64,000 nucleotides of DNA from assembly GCF_024006985.1 (NCBI RefSeq), contig NZ_JAMXIB010000005.1, forward strand, positions 62,001 to 126,000, in the 5' to 3' direction. The first letter of the stretch is position 1. The number at the start of each line of letters is the position of its first letter. Below are positions 51,548 to 61,639 of the stretch, piece by piece. A model generated the notes under the pieces. The model saw nothing but the letters and a program-made list of their open reading frames with translations. It was not told the DNA's origin and searched no databases. A program made the position numbers and the translations under genes. This stretch comes from Robiginitalea marina. GTDB taxonomy: Bacteria > Bacteroidota > Bacteroidia > Flavobacteriales > Flavobacteriaceae.

Positions 51548-52012
51548 GTGATTTCCTTCATTGGGACATATGACTGTAAAGCCGATACCAAGGGTCGTGT
51601 CATGCTCCCTGTGGCGCTGAAGAACCAGATGGCCCCCATCCTGAGCCAGGGGTTTGTCATCAAGCGGTCCGTCTTCCATTCCTGCCTGGAACTCTACCCC
51701 ATGGCCGAATGGAACCAGCTGATGGAAAAGATGAACCGCAAAAACCGCTTCAAGAAAAAGAACAACGATTTTATCCGCCGCTTCACTGCGGGGGTAAAGC
51801 TGGTTGAAATCGATGCCACCGGAAGGTTGCTGATCCCCAGGAACCTGATGGATGTGGCTGGCATAAACCGGGAGGTGGTGCTCAGTTCCGGGATCAACAT
51901 CATCGAGATCTGGGACAAGGAGGCCTATGAAGGGGTGCTGGAAGAAACCGCGGCAGATTTTGCCGACCTGGCCGAAGAGGTGATGGGGGAAGATGGGGAT
52001 GAGTTACCATAG
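51548..52012 (+). CDS. mraZ: Transcriptional regulator MraZ
   Basis: A 154-residue protein with two AbrB/SpoVT-like MraZ domains. The first starts at FIGTYDCKADTKGRVMLP and the second at KLVEIDATGRLLIPR; each has the DxxGR motif used for DNA contact. It forms a ring that binds the repeats upstream. It starts with GTG at 51548 and overlaps the start of rsmH. As first gene of the dcw cluster it probably sets expression of the whole set. Confidence 0.93.
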   Translation: MISFIGTYDCKADTKGRVMLPVALKNQMAPILSQGFVIKRSVFHSCLELYPMAEWNQLMEKMNRKNRFKKKNNDFIRRFTAGVKLVEIDATGRLLIPRNLMDVAGINREVVLSSGINIIEIWDKEAYEGVLEETAADFADLAEEVMGEDGDELP

Positions 52013-52910
52013 GCCTGTTTTGCTGAAGGAGTCCGTAGACGGGCTGGCTGTCCGCGAGGACGGGGTTTATGTGGACATTACTTTTGGCGGCGGCGGACAC
52101 AGCCGCGAAATTTTGGAACGATTGGGCCCTGGCGGAAGGTTGATCGCCTTTGACCAGGATGAAGAAGCCCTTAAAAACCGGCCTGAGGATGCGCGGATAC
52201 AAATAGTCAACGCCAACTTCAGGTTCATAAAGCAGTACTTGAAGTTCTATGGCATTCTGAAAGTTGATGGAATCCTTGGGGATTTCGGGGTGTCCTCCCA
52301 TCAGTTCGACCAGGCAGAACGGGGGTTTTCAACCCGGCTCGATGCCGTGCTCGACATGCGGATGAGCCGAAAGGAGGCCCTGACGGCCCGTGAGGTGGTC
52401 AACACCTATCCGCTGGAACAACTCAGGCTCCTCCTCCACCAGTACGGGGAGCTCCGCAGGGCAGGGGCTATTGCAGGGGCCATTGTTAAGGCCCGGGACA
52501 GGGCTCCCATAGAAACCACCGGGCAGTTTAACGAAGTGCTCAGGCCGTTCTTGCAACGGGGGAAGGAAAATAAGGGGCTGGCACAGGTGTACCAGGCCCT
52601 CCGTATGGAGGTCAACCAGGAACTGGAAGCCCTTCGGGAGTTCCTGCACCAGTCCGTTGACCTGGTCCGGCCAGGTGGGCGACTGAGCCTGATCAGCTAT
52701 CATTCGCTGGAAGACCGGCTGGTGAAGCGGTTCATGCGCATAGGCAAGTTTGAGGGCGAAGTGGAAACCGATTTTTTCGGGAACCCCCAGGCGCCGTTCA
52801 GGCCTGTGGGTAAGTTGATGGTTCCGTCAGCAGAGGAAATTTCTGGGAACCCAAGGGCCAGGAGTGCCCGGTTGCGGGTGGCCCGGCGGGTGGAACCCAA
52901 TAAGGGATGA
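51999..52910 (+). CDS. rsmH: 16S rRNA (cytosine1402-N4)-methyltransferase
   Basis: A 303-residue RsmH (MraW). It begins MSYHRPVLLKESVDGL and has the SAM motif DITFGGGGHSREIL, DLGVSSHQFD-like GDFGVSSHQFDQAERGFS and the C-terminal ISYHSLEDRLVKRFM. It methylates C1402 of 16S rRNA. An ATG at 51993 adds two residues; 51999 aligns better with homologues. It overlaps mraZ by 14 nt. Confidence 0.94.
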   Translation: MSYHRPVLLKESVDGLAVREDGVYVDITFGGGGHSREILERLGPGGRLIAFDQDEEALKNRPEDARIQIVNANFRFIKQYLKFYGILKVDGILGDFGVSSHQFDQAERGFSTRLDAVLDMRMSRKEALTAREVVNTYPLEQLRLLLHQYGELRRAGAIAGAIVKARDRAPIETTGQFNEVLRPFLQRGKENKGLAQVYQALRMEVNQELEALREFLHQSVDLVRPGGRLSLISYHSLEDRLVKRFMRIGKFEGEVETDFFGNPQAPFRPVGKLMVPSAEEISGNPRARSARLRVARRVEPNKG

Positions 52911-52923
52911 TATACTATAAGGT

Positions 52924-53244
52924 ATGAGGAAAGGTTTGGTAGCCTTGTTGAAAGGAAAGTTTCTGGTTAGCGGGGATGCCCCCAGAAACTGGTTGTTTAT
53001 TGTATTTGCCTCGGTCCTGGCAACCATCATGATCGCCAGTTCGCATTCTGCAGACCGGAAGGTCCACGAAATTGCCGCCCTCAATGAGCAGGTGAAGGAG
53101 TTGAGGAGTGAATTTGTCGAAATGCGATCAAAAGCGCAACGGCTGAAACTGGAATCGACCATAAGGGAGGCGGTGGCAGAGGCCGGGTTGCTTCCCGCGG
53201 AAACCCCGCCCCGTAAAATCATTGTGGAAAAAAATTCGGACTAA
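52924..53244 (+). CDS. ftsL: Cell division protein FtsL-like
   Basis: A 106-residue bitopic protein. The membrane helix is about 23-39 (WLFIVFASVLATIMIAS), followed by a heptad-type coiled coil (AALNEQVKELRSEFVEMRSKAQRL). The size, topology and position between rsmH and ftsI identify it as the FtsL of Bacteroidota (FtsL-like family), which joins FtsQ and FtsB at the septum. Sequence identity to E. coli FtsL is expected to be low. Confidence 0.85.
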   Translation: MRKGLVALLKGKFLVSGDAPRNWLFIVFASVLATIMIASSHSADRKVHEIAALNEQVKELRSEFVEMRSKAQRLKLESTIREAVAEAGLLPAETPPRKIIVEKNSD

Positions 53245-53246
53245 CC

Positions 53247-55253
53247 GTGGCTATTACCCAAAGGAACATATTGATTAGGTTGTACCTCGTCGCAGGGGGG
53301 ATGTTCCTTTTTGCCCTGGGGGTAATGGTCAAGCTGGTCGACATCCAGACCACGGATGGTGACAAATACCGCCAGCTCGCCCTGCAGCGCACCGAAAAAT
53401 TGTTCACCATTGCCCCCAACAGGGGCAACCTGTATTCCGACGACGGCAGCCTGCTGGCCACCTCTGTTTCCAAATACACCATCCGTTTTGATGCGGAAAC
53501 CGTCTCCACCGGGGATTTCGAGGCCGAAGTGGGCGCCCTCTCCCGCGCCCTCTCCGGATTGCTCGGCCGTACCCCCGACCATTATGAAACCCTCCTGCGA
53601 AAGGCCCGCGCCAGCAGGAACCGGTATGCCCTTGTCGCCCGAAACCTGGAGTATTCCGAATACATGGCCATAAAAGGGTTCCCCTTATTTAAAAAGGGCC
53701 CCTATAAAGGGGGCCTCATCGTGGAACAACAGACCGTGAGGGAACACCCCCTGGGAAAGATCGCAGAACGGAGTGTTGGCTATGAACGGTTCGACGAAAA
53801 TGGCTATGCCACCCGGGTTGGCCTGGAAGGCGCCTTTAGCCGGTACCTGAGGGGCCTTGAGGGGAAGCGCCTGAAGCAAAAGATCGCAAAGGGGCAATGG
53901 AAGCCCATTGGCCTGGATAATATCATCGAGCCCCGTGATGGCTATGATGTGGTTTCCACCATCGATATCAATATCCAGGATATCGCACACCACGCCCTGC
54001 TGAAGCAGCTGGAACATTATAAAGCCGAGCACGGTTGCGTGATTGTGATGGAGACCCGCACGGGGGAAATCAAAGCCATCAGCAACCTGGGCCGCACCGA
54101 GGAGGGGGCTTATTACGAGCGCCTGAATTACGCCATAGGGGAATCCCATGAGCCCGGTTCCACCTTTAAGCTAATGTCGCTGGTGGCTGCCCTGGAAGAC
54201 GGGGTGGTCGATACCAGTACGGTGGTCGATACCGGAAAGGGAATCTGGAGGGTCTATGACCGGGTGGTACGGGATTCGCGCCATGGGGGGTACGGCGAGA
54301 TCAGCATGGGCGAGGCCTTTGAGGTATCCTCCAATACGGCTTTTGCCCGGACCATCCATGAGCAGTACAAGGACCGGCCCGCACAATTTGTGGACCGCCT
54401 TAAAAAAATGGGGTTGCATCGGGAACTCGGGATGCCGATCAAGGGAGAGGGCACGCCGGTGTTGAGGAGCCCGGGTGAAAAGGGCTGGTCGGGGATTTCC
54501 CTCGCCTGGATGTCCCATGGGTACGAAGTATCCCTGACACCCCTGCAAACCCTCGCTTTTTATAACGCAATTGCCAATAACGGGGAATTGCTGCGCCCAA
54601 GGCTTATCAAGGAAGTCCGCGAATGGGACCGCACCGTGGAACGCTTTGACAAGGAAGTGCTGAACCCTTCCATTTGTTCCCCTCAAACCGCGGCCAAGGT
54701 CCGGCAACTCCTGCGCAATGTGGTGGCCAAAAAACACGGTACCGGGCACCGCCTGGAGACCCCCCACCTCTCCCTGGCCGGGAAGACCGGAACTGCCCAA
54801 AAGAACTATGCATCACGCGACCCCGACAAGTTGGGGTACATCTCTACTTTCGCCGGGTACTTCCCTGCCGAGGACCCCCAGTATTCCTGCATCGTGGTCA
54901 TCCACGAGCCCGATAAAAGCGTGGGGTACTACGGGGCCGACGTGGCAGGGCCTGTCTTCCGCTCGGTAGCCCAGAAAATTATTTCCAACAAGCCGGTTTT
55001 GGAGCGCCTTGCAAGCCTGGAGGTGGATCCCGCCCACTTCGAGGAGGATTATGAGGCCTACTTCAGGATGGTACGCGAGACCATTAGGCAGGTGCCCGAC
55101 CTGGAAGGGATGAGCGGCATGGATGCCGTTGCCCTGCTGGAAAACCTCGGGGTACAGGTAGAAGTACGGGGCAATGGAAAAGTGCGCAGGCAATCCGTCT
55201 CCCGCGGAACAGACCTGAAGGACGTCAAAAAAATCATCCTGGAACTTTCATGA
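53247..55253 (+). CDS. ftsI: Septal peptidoglycan transpeptidase (class B PBP) with PASTA domain
   Basis: A 668-residue class B penicillin-binding protein. One membrane anchor lies at about 10-30, then the pedestal (about 50-230) and the transpeptidase domain with SxxK at S305-T-F-K308, SxN at S361-S-N363 and KTGT at K513-T516. The last 50 or so residues (VPDLEGMSGMDAVALLENLG) form one PASTA domain, absent from the E. coli protein. It cross-links septal peptidoglycan with FtsW. GTG start at 53247, 2 nt after ftsL; the stop overlaps murE in an ATGA. Confidence 0.93.
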   Translation: MAITQRNILIRLYLVAGGMFLFALGVMVKLVDIQTTDGDKYRQLALQRTEKLFTIAPNRGNLYSDDGSLLATSVSKYTIRFDAETVSTGDFEAEVGALSRALSGLLGRTPDHYETLLRKARASRNRYALVARNLEYSEYMAIKGFPLFKKGPYKGGLIVEQQTVREHPLGKIAERSVGYERFDENGYATRVGLEGAFSRYLRGLEGKRLKQKIAKGQWKPIGLDNIIEPRDGYDVVSTIDINIQDIAHHALLKQLEHYKAEHGCVIVMETRTGEIKAISNLGRTEEGAYYERLNYAIGESHEPGSTFKLMSLVAALEDGVVDTSTVVDTGKGIWRVYDRVVRDSRHGGYGEISMGEAFEVSSNTAFARTIHEQYKDRPAQFVDRLKKMGLHRELGMPIKGEGTPVLRSPGEKGWSGISLAWMSHGYEVSLTPLQTLAFYNAIANNGELLRPRLIKEVREWDRTVERFDKEVLNPSICSPQTAAKVRQLLRNVVAKKHGTGHRLETPHLSLAGKTGTAQKNYASRDPDKLGYISTFAGYFPAEDPQYSCIVVIHEPDKSVGYYGADVAGPVFRSVAQKIISNKPVLERLASLEVDPAHFEEDYEAYFRMVRETIRQVPDLEGMSGMDAVALLENLGVQVEVRGNGKVRRQSVSRGTDLKDVKKIILELS

Positions 55254-56719
55254 AGCTGCTAAAGGATTTGTTGTACGGGGTTTCCTTGAAAGCGGTAAGT
55301 GGCACCACTTCCCTTCAGGTAAAGGAGCTGTGCTTCGACTCCCGAAAAGTCGGACCCGGCGATGTGTTTATCGCAATCCACGGGGTGCAGGCAGACGGGC
55401 ATCGCTTTATTGAAGGCGCCCTGGATCAGGGGGCTGCAGCGGTTATCTGTGAGGTCCTTCCGGAGTCCCTTCGCGACGGGGCCACCTATATCGAAGTGGC
55501 AGATAGCCAGAAGGCCCTTGCAGTAATGGCGGCCAACTATTACAGCAACCCCTCGCATAACCTCAGGTTGGTGGGAGTTACGGGTACCAACGGGAAAACG
55601 ACGGTGACTACGCTGCTGTACCAACTCTTCCGCCAGGCCGGGTATAAGGTGGGGTTGCTGTCGACCATACGGATTTTGGTCGATGAAGTCGAATATGAAA
55701 CCCGCCTGACCACCCCCGATGCCCTTACCATCAACAAGTATCTGGCGTTGATGAGCGAAGCCGGGGTGGAGTTTTGTTTTATGGAGGTCAGTTCCCACGG
55801 GATTGCACAGCGGCGGGCCGAGGGGTTGCATTTCGCCGGGGCCGTGTTCACCAACCTTTCCCACGACCACCTGGATTATCACAAGACCTTTGCCGAGTAC
55901 CGCGACACCAAGAAAAAACTTTTTGACGGCCTTCCGAAGTCGGCCTTTGCCCTGACCAATATCGACGACAAAAACGGGCTGGTCATGATACAGAACACCC
56001 CGGGCCGCAAATACACCTATGCCCTGAAGTCATACGCCGATTTCCGCGCCCAGGTACTGGAGCAACAACTCGACGGGCAATTGCTCAAAATCGGCGAGCA
56101 ACAGGTGTGGACCACGCTGATCGGGGAATTCAACGCCTATAATATCCTGGCGGTCTATGCCGTGGCGGAGTTGCTGGGCCTGGAAACCCTTGAAATCCTC
56201 AGGGGGATCAGCGGCCTTACCACCGTGGACGGCAGGTTCCAGTATTTTATATCCGGGCAAAAAGTTACAGCAATAGTTGATTATGCCCATACGCCGGACG
56301 CTCTGAAAAATGTATTGACAACCATCAATGCATTGAGGACTGGAAATGAAAGCGTCATCACCGTAGTGGGGTGTGGTGGTGATCGCGACAAGTCCAAGCG
56401 TCCGGTCATGGGGCATATCGCAAGCGAATTGAGCACCACGGTGATTTTCACCTCCGATAACCCACGATCGGAGGAGCCTGAGCAGATCATCCGGGAAATG
56501 GAAGCCGGGGTGGAACCCCAGAACCGGCGCAAAGTGCTCACCAATGAAGACAGGGCCCAAGCCATCCGCACGGCCTGCAGGCTTGCCGCCCCGGGCGACA
56601 TCATCCTGGTGGCCGGAAAGGGGCACGAAACCTATCAGGAAATCAAGGGGGTGCGGAAGCATTTTGACGATTTCGAAAGGGTGCGGGAAGAACTGGAAAA
56701 ACAGGAAGCAAACCCCTGA
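55250..56719 (+). CDS. murE: UDP-MurNAc-L-Ala-D-Glu:meso-diaminopimelate ligase
   Basis: A 489-residue Mur ligase. The ATP-binding motif is [10 protein letters not shown] (109-118). D403-N-P-R406 is the meso-diaminopimelate recognition motif, so the cell wall should be of the mDAP type. The carbamylated Lys region and the C-terminal domain ([12 protein letters not shown]) are present. It adds the third residue of the stem peptide. It overlaps ftsI by 4 nt. murF, which usually follows, is missing; mraY begins 22 nt downstream. Confidence 0.94.
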   Translation: MKLLKDLLYGVSLKAVSGTTSLQVKELCFDSRKVGPGDVFIAIHGVQADGHRFIEGALDQGAAAVICEVLPESLRDGATYIEVADSQKALAVMAANYYSNPSHNLRLVGVTGTNGKTTVTTLLYQLFRQAGYKVGLLSTIRILVDEVEYETRLTTPDALTINKYLALMSEAGVEFCFMEVSSHGIAQRRAEGLHFAGAVFTNLSHDHLDYHKTFAEYRDTKKKLFDGLPKSAFALTNIDDKNGLVMIQNTPGRKYTYALKSYADFRAQVLEQQLDGQLLKIGEQQVWTTLIGEFNAYNILAVYAVAELLGLETLEILRGISGLTTVDGRFQYFISGQKVTAIVDYAHTPDALKNVLTTINALRTGNESVITVVGCGGDRDKSKRPVMGHIASELSTTVIFTSDNPRSEEPEQIIREMEAGVEPQNRRKVLTNEDRAQAIRTACRLAAPGDIILVAGKGHETYQEIKGVRKHFDDFERVREELEKQEANP

Positions 56720-56741
56720 AAGGGACAAACACGGACACGGC

Positions 56742-57962
56742 ATGTTATATTACCTGTTTGAGTATCTGGAAAAGGAATTTCAATTCCCGGGGGCGACCCT
56801 GTTCCAGTTCCTGACCTTCCGCGCGGCCGTTGCGGTACTGCTTTCCCTTTTTATCGCCACGGTTTTCGGCAAACGCATTATCCTGTTGTTGCAGCGCCGG
56901 CAGGTAGGGGAAACCATTCGCGACCTCGGATTGGAGGGACAAAACCAAAAGGCGGGGACCCCTACAATGGGCGGGTTGATCATTATCCTTTCCACCCTGA
57001 TCCCCACCCTGCTATTCGCCCGTCTGGACAATATCTATGTCGTCCTGCTGATCACCACCACCCTGTGGATGGGGGCTATTGGCTTTATCGACGACTACAT
57101 CAAGATATTCAAAAAGAACAAGCAGGGGCTGAAAGGGCGTTTTAAAGTCCTCGGACAGGTGGTCCTGGGCCTGATCGTCGGGGCCACCCTGTACTTCCAC
57201 CCCGAGGTGACCATCAAGGAACCCGGTACGCGGATAGCCGTCGAGACTGTTGAAGAACCCCGGGAAGAAGGCAGGGAAATGAAATCGCTGATGACCAATG
57301 TTCCTTTCTTCAAGAACAACCAGCTAGATTATGCCCAATGGATCAGCTGGCTGGGCGAAGGGGCCGAGAAGTTCGCCTGGGTGCTTTTTATCCCGATCGT
57401 CATCTTTATAGTAACCGCCGTTTCCAACGGGGCGAACCTCACGGACGGGATTGACGGGCTGGCAGCCGGGAGCTCAGCCATCATCGTGCTCACCCTGGGC
57501 ATATTCGCCTGGGTTTCGGGGAATGTTATTTTTTCCGATTACCTGGATATTTTCTTTATCCCCCGGGCCGGGGAACTGGTGGTATTTATCGCCGCCTTTG
57601 TCGGGGCCCTGGTGGGATTCCTCTGGTACAACGCCTATCCGGCCCAGGTATTTATGGGCGATACCGGCAGCCTCACTATAGGCGGGGTCATTGCGGTAAT
57701 TGCCCTGATCGTCAGGAAAGAATTGCTGATCCCCCTGCTGTGCGGGGTCTTTTTTGCCGAATCACTATCGGTGATGTTGCAGGTAGGATATTTCAAATAT
57801 ACCCGCCGCCGGCTGGGGGAGGGGAAGCGTATTTTCCTGATGGCCCCCCTGCACCACCACTACCAGAAGAAGGGCTACCATGAAAGCAAGATTGTAACCC
57901 GTTTCTGGATCGTGGGCATCCTGTTGGCTGTGGTCAGCATCGTTACCCTGAAAATCCGATGA
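56742..57962 (+). CDS. mraY: Phospho-MurNAc-pentapeptide transferase
   Basis: A 406-residue polytopic enzyme, about ten membrane helices. Active-site parts are GFIDDYIKI (Asp-Asp), [12 protein letters not shown] and the C-terminal [12 protein letters not shown]. It transfers phospho-MurNAc-pentapeptide to undecaprenyl phosphate, giving lipid I. It is about 45 residues longer than the E. coli protein because of an inserted loop at about 152-195 ([20 protein letters not shown] and on), found in Bacteroidota. The stop overlaps murD. Confidence 0.94.
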   Translation: MLYYLFEYLEKEFQFPGATLFQFLTFRAAVAVLLSLFIATVFGKRIILLLQRRQVGETIRDLGLEGQNQKAGTPTMGGLIIILSTLIPTLLFARLDNIYVVLLITTTLWMGAIGFIDDYIKIFKKNKQGLKGRFKVLGQVVLGLIVGATLYFHPEVTIKEPGTRIAVETVEEPREEGREMKSLMTNVPFFKNNQLDYAQWISWLGEGAEKFAWVLFIPIVIFIVTAVSNGANLTDGIDGLAAGSSAIIVLTLGIFAWVSGNVIFSDYLDIFFIPRAGELVVFIAAFVGALVGFLWYNAYPAQVFMGDTGSLTIGGVIAVIALIVRKELLIPLLCGVFFAESLSVMLQVGYFKYTRRRLGEGKRIFLMAPLHHHYQKKGYHESKIVTRFWIVGILLAVVSIVTLKIR

Positions 57963-59347
57963 TTATGGGAGTTGGGAGGGGTGCGGCTGAGATGGTTGCG
58001 GAATTGAAGCGCGGGGGGCTCCTGGTGGTCCTCGGCGGAGGCGAAAGCGGGGTCGGGGCAGCCGTGCTTGGAAAAAAACAGGGCTACGGGGTCTTCCTGT
58101 CGGACCAGGGCCAGATAAAGCAAACCTACAGGGACGTTCTTAAAGAGACTGAAATAGAATGGGAGGAAGGCGGGCACACCGCCTCGCGGATCCTGCGGGC
58201 AGACCTCTGTGTGAAAAGCCCGGGCATCCCGGATTCGGCACCCCTGGTGGTCCGGCTCAGGGAAGCAGGGGTGCCGGTGATCTCGGAGATCGAGTTCGCG
58301 AGCTGGTTTACCGATGCCACCCTGGTGGCCATTACGGGGAGCAACGGCAAAACCACCACGGCCCTGCTGACCCACCATATCCTGAAGGAAGGGGGGCTCG
58401 ACGCAGGCCTGGCCGGCAATATCGGCGACAGTTTTGCCCTTGCGGTGGCCAGGGAAAAAAGGGCGGTATATGTACTGGAAGTGAGCAGCTTCCAGTTGGA
58501 CGGGATCCTGGCGTTCAGGCCCCATATCGGGGTGATCACCAATATTACCCCCGACCACCTCGACCGCTATGGCTACCAGATGGAGCGGTATATCCGATCC
58601 AAGCTGCGGATCTTCGAGAACCAGGGGGAAGAAGACCACTTCCTCTATGACCTCGACGACCCGGTGCTGTCGGAATGGATCAGGCCCGGGGAACTCCGGC
58701 CGAGGGTTTGGCCCTACTCCCTGGAAAGACCCCTGGAAACGGGGGCATTTATGGATGGCAATGAACTATGTATTAAAACAGATAATACCGAACTAAAGAT
58801 GAATACGGATTCCCTGGCCCTGGAAGGGCGTCACAATTTAAAAAACACCATGGCGGCGGCTACCGTGGCCCGGCTCCTGGGTATCCGCAAGGAGAGCATA
58901 CGCGAAAGCGTGGCCAATTTCCAGGGGGCGCCCCACCGGCTGGAAAAAGTCCTGAAGATCCACCATGTGCAGTATATCAACGACTCCAAGGCCACTAATG
59001 TCAATGCCACTTATTATGCCCTGGAGAGCATGAAAACCCCGACGGTCTGGATTGTGGGCGGGGTCGACAAAGGGAACGATTACAGGACCCTTTTGCCCCT
59101 GGTACGCGAAAAGGTAAAGGCCATCATCTGCCTCGGGGTCGACAATGCCCCGATTGTGCAGGCCTTTGGCAATGTGGTGGACCTGATCGTGGAGACCTAC
59201 GCCATGTCGGAGGCCGTAAAGGTGGCCTATAAAATTGCGGAGCGCGGAGATACCGTGCTGTTGTCCCCGGCCTGCGCGAGTTTTGACCTCTTCAGGAATT
59301 ACGAGGACAGGGGCGACCAGTTTAAAGAAGCGGTAAAGACATTATGA
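57959..59347 (+). CDS. murD: UDP-MurNAc-L-alanine:D-glutamate ligase
   Basis: A 462-residue Mur ligase. [18 protein letters not shown] is the ATP site and [10 protein letters not shown] and YINDSKATN are conserved ligase segments. The N-terminal domain has [18 protein letters not shown] for the UDP. It adds D-Glu to UDP-MurNAc-Ala. ATG at 57959 overlaps the mraY stop; an internal ATG at 57992 (MVAELKRGG) would remove an 11-residue extension with no counterpart in most MurD proteins. The stop overlaps ftsW. Confidence 0.93.
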   Translation: MIMGVGRGAAEMVAELKRGGLLVVLGGGESGVGAAVLGKKQGYGVFLSDQGQIKQTYRDVLKETEIEWEEGGHTASRILRADLCVKSPGIPDSAPLVVRLREAGVPVISEIEFASWFTDATLVAITGSNGKTTTALLTHHILKEGGLDAGLAGNIGDSFALAVAREKRAVYVLEVSSFQLDGILAFRPHIGVITNITPDHLDRYGYQMERYIRSKLRIFENQGEEDHFLYDLDDPVLSEWIRPGELRPRVWPYSLERPLETGAFMDGNELCIKTDNTELKMNTDSLALEGRHNLKNTMAAATVARLLGIRKESIRESVANFQGAPHRLEKVLKIHHVQYINDSKATNVNATYYALESMKTPTVWIVGGVDKGNDYRTLLPLVREKVKAIICLGVDNAPIVQAFGNVVDLIVETYAMSEAVKVAYKIAERGDTVLLSPACASFDLFRNYEDRGDQFKEAVKTL

Positions 59348-60549
59348 AGATCAGGGAGATTTTGCAAAACCTGGAAGGCGACAAAACCATTTGGGCCGTA
59401 GTGGCCCTCCTGGGCCTGTTTTCCTTCCTGCCGGTTTACAGCGCCAGCAGCAATCTGGTCTATGTGGTGGGCAACGGGACCACTATGGGCCATTTGCTTA
59501 AGCATGGCCTGTTACTGCTGCTTGGGTTTGGCATCATCTACGGGGTCCACCGGATTCCGGCCCATTATTTCAAGGGCCTTTCCATTATCGCCCTCCCCGG
59601 GGTCATCGTCCTTTTAGTCTATACCCTGGCCCAGGGCACCACCATCGATGGGGCCAATGCAAGTCGGTGGATCCGCCTGCCTCTTGTGGGCATCACCTTC
59701 CAGACTTCCAACCTGGCAGCCGTGGTGCTGATGATCTATACAGCCCGCTACCTCTCTAAAATCAAAGACCGCCAAATCCGGTTCTCTGAGAGTATCATTC
59801 CCCTGTGGGCCCCTGTTTTTTTGGTGGTGGTCCTGATCCTTCCCGCCAACTTCTCCACGGCGGCCATTTTGTTCGCCATGGTGCTGATCCTGTGTTTCCT
59901 GGGGGGCTTCCCCCTGAGATACCTGCTGGGCATGGTCGCGGCAGGAGTGGCAGGCCTTGCGCTTTTTGTCCTGTTGGCCAAAGCCATGCCCGGGGTGTTC
60001 CCCAACCGTGTGGATACCTGGATCAGCCGGGTGGAAAATTTCTGGGACCGGACCGACAGCGAGGGGGATTACCAGATCGAGAAGGCCAAAATCGCCATTG
60101 CCAGCGGCGGGCTGGTGGGCAACGGGGCCGGGAAAAGCGTGATGAAGCATTTCCTCCCCCAAAGCTCCTCGGATTTCATTTATGCGATCATCATAGAGGA
60201 ATACGGCCTGGTAGGCGGCTTTTTGCTGATGTTTTTCTATTTGCTGTTGCTGTTCCGAATTGTGGTGGTGGCCAACGCCAACGAATCGGTTTTTGGCAAG
60301 CTTGTGGTAATGGGGGTGGGCCTGCCCATTGTCTTTCAGGCCCTGATCAATATGGGGGTGGCAGTGGAATTGTTCCCGGTAACAGGGCAGACCCTGCCGT
60401 TGATCAGCAGCGGGGGCACCTCCATCTGGATGACCTGCCTGGCTATAGGGGTGGTGCTCAGCGCCAGCCGCAAGCCGGCTAAAGAAGAAGTACAAACGGA
60501 TAAAAACAAGGAGGAACACCCTCTGGAGATATTAAGTGGGCAACTATAG
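59344..60549 (+). CDS. ftsW: Septal peptidoglycan glycosyltransferase FtsW
   Basis: A 401-residue SEDS protein with about ten membrane helices. The SEDS features seen are GANASRWIRLP in the first large loop, YQIEKAKIAIASGGLVGNGAGKS (shortened: QIEKAKIAIASGG), QSSSDFIYAIIIEEYG and the end motif PLISSGGTSIW. It polymerises lipid II at the septum together with FtsI. It overlaps murD by 4 nt and murG by 14 nt. A polar tail (KPAKEEVQTDKNKEEH) follows the last helix. Confidence 0.94.
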   Translation: MKIREILQNLEGDKTIWAVVALLGLFSFLPVYSASSNLVYVVGNGTTMGHLLKHGLLLLLGFGIIYGVHRIPAHYFKGLSIIALPGVIVLLVYTLAQGTTIDGANASRWIRLPLVGITFQTSNLAAVVLMIYTARYLSKIKDRQIRFSESIIPLWAPVFLVVVLILPANFSTAAILFAMVLILCFLGGFPLRYLLGMVAAGVAGLALFVLLAKAMPGVFPNRVDTWISRVENFWDRTDSEGDYQIEKAKIAIASGGLVGNGAGKSVMKHFLPQSSSDFIYAIIIEEYGLVGGFLLMFFYLLLLFRIVVVANANESVFGKLVVMGVGLPIVFQALINMGVAVELFPVTGQTLPLISSGGTSIWMTCLAIGVVLSASRKPAKEEVQTDKNKEEHPLEILSGQL

Positions 60550-61639
60550 GTTTTTACTATCGGGAGGCGGAACCGGGGGGCATATCTACCCGGCGGTGGC
60601 GATTGCGGATGAACTGAAACGCAGGTTTCCGGAGGCCGCCTTTCTGTTCGTTGGGGCTCGCGACCGGATGGAAATGGAAAAAGTGCCGCAGGCAGGGTAT
60701 CCCATCAAAGGGTTGTGGATCAGTGGCCTGGAGCGGAAACTCAGTTTTAAAAACCTGCTTTTTCCCATAAAGCTGCTTTCCAGTTTGTTAAAGGCCAATA
60801 CCATAATAGGGAAATTCAGGCCGCACCTGGTCATCGGTACCGGGGGGTTTGCCAGTGGCCCTACGTTGCGGGCCGCCGCCGCCCGGGGCATTCCCTGCGT
60901 GCTCCAGGAACAGAATTCCTTTGCCGGGAAGACCAACAAATGGCTGGCCCGCTACGCCAGGCGCATCTTTGTCGCCTATGACGGGATGGAACAGTTTTTC
61001 CCTGAGAAGTCGCTGCGCCTTACCGGGAATCCCGTGCGAAGCACCTTAATGGAAGGGACTGCGGAACCTGGCAGGGCGCGGGAAGCCTTTGGGTTGGAGC
61101 CCGGACGCCAGACCCTGCTGGTGCTGGGAGGGAGCCAGGGTGCCCGGCGGATCAACCAACTGGTGGCTAAAGAACTGGATTTTTTCAGGGAGATGGGCTT
61201 CCAGGTGCTGTGGCAATGTGGCCGGGGGTATTTCGAGCAGTATCGGGGACAGGCCTCCGATGGGGTGGAGATACGACCATTTATAAGCGATATGGGGGCG
61301 GCCTATTGTGCCGCTGACCTGATCCTCTCCCGGGCGGGTGCCGGTTCCGTATCAGAGCTTTGCCTGGTGGGAAAGCCGGTGCTTTTCATCCCATCCCCGA
61401 ATGTGGCGGAGGACCACCAACGGAAGAATGCGGAAGCCATTGCCCGGCAGGGAGCAGCCGTAATGCTTACAGAAGATGAACTGGAGGGGGCCTTTGAAGC
61501 CACTTTCTCCGAACTGGTCTGCGATCCCGGGCGCATGCAGCGGCTAGGGACGAACATGAAGGCCCTTGCCCGGCCTGATGCCACCCGGCAGATCGTCGAT
61601 GAACTTGAACAGGTGCTGAAGGAAACGTATGGAAGCTGA
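60536..61639 (+). CDS. murG: Undecaprenyl-PP-MurNAc-pentapeptide GlcNAc transferase
   Basis: A 367-residue GT28 enzyme. SGGGTGGHIYPAVAIA (about 7-22) is the first Gly-rich loop; GTGGFASGP and LVLGGSQGARRIN are the second and third, and RAGAGSVSELCLVGKP binds the UDP-GlcNAc. It makes lipid II from lipid I on the inner face of the membrane. It starts with GTG at 60536 inside the end of ftsW, and murC begins 10 nt before its stop. Confidence 0.95.
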   Translation: MGNYRFLLSGGGTGGHIYPAVAIADELKRRFPEAAFLFVGARDRMEMEKVPQAGYPIKGLWISGLERKLSFKNLLFPIKLLSSLLKANTIIGKFRPHLVIGTGGFASGPTLRAAAARGIPCVLQEQNSFAGKTNKWLARYARRIFVAYDGMEQFFPEKSLRLTGNPVRSTLMEGTAEPGRAREAFGLEPGRQTLLVLGGSQGARRINQLVAKELDFFREMGFQVLWQCGRGYFEQYRGQASDGVEIRPFISDMGAAYCAADLILSRAGAGSVSELCLVGKPVLFIPSPNVAEDHQRKNAEAIARQGAAVMLTEDELEGAFEATFSELVCDPGRMQRLGTNMKALARPDATRQIVDELEQVLKETYGS

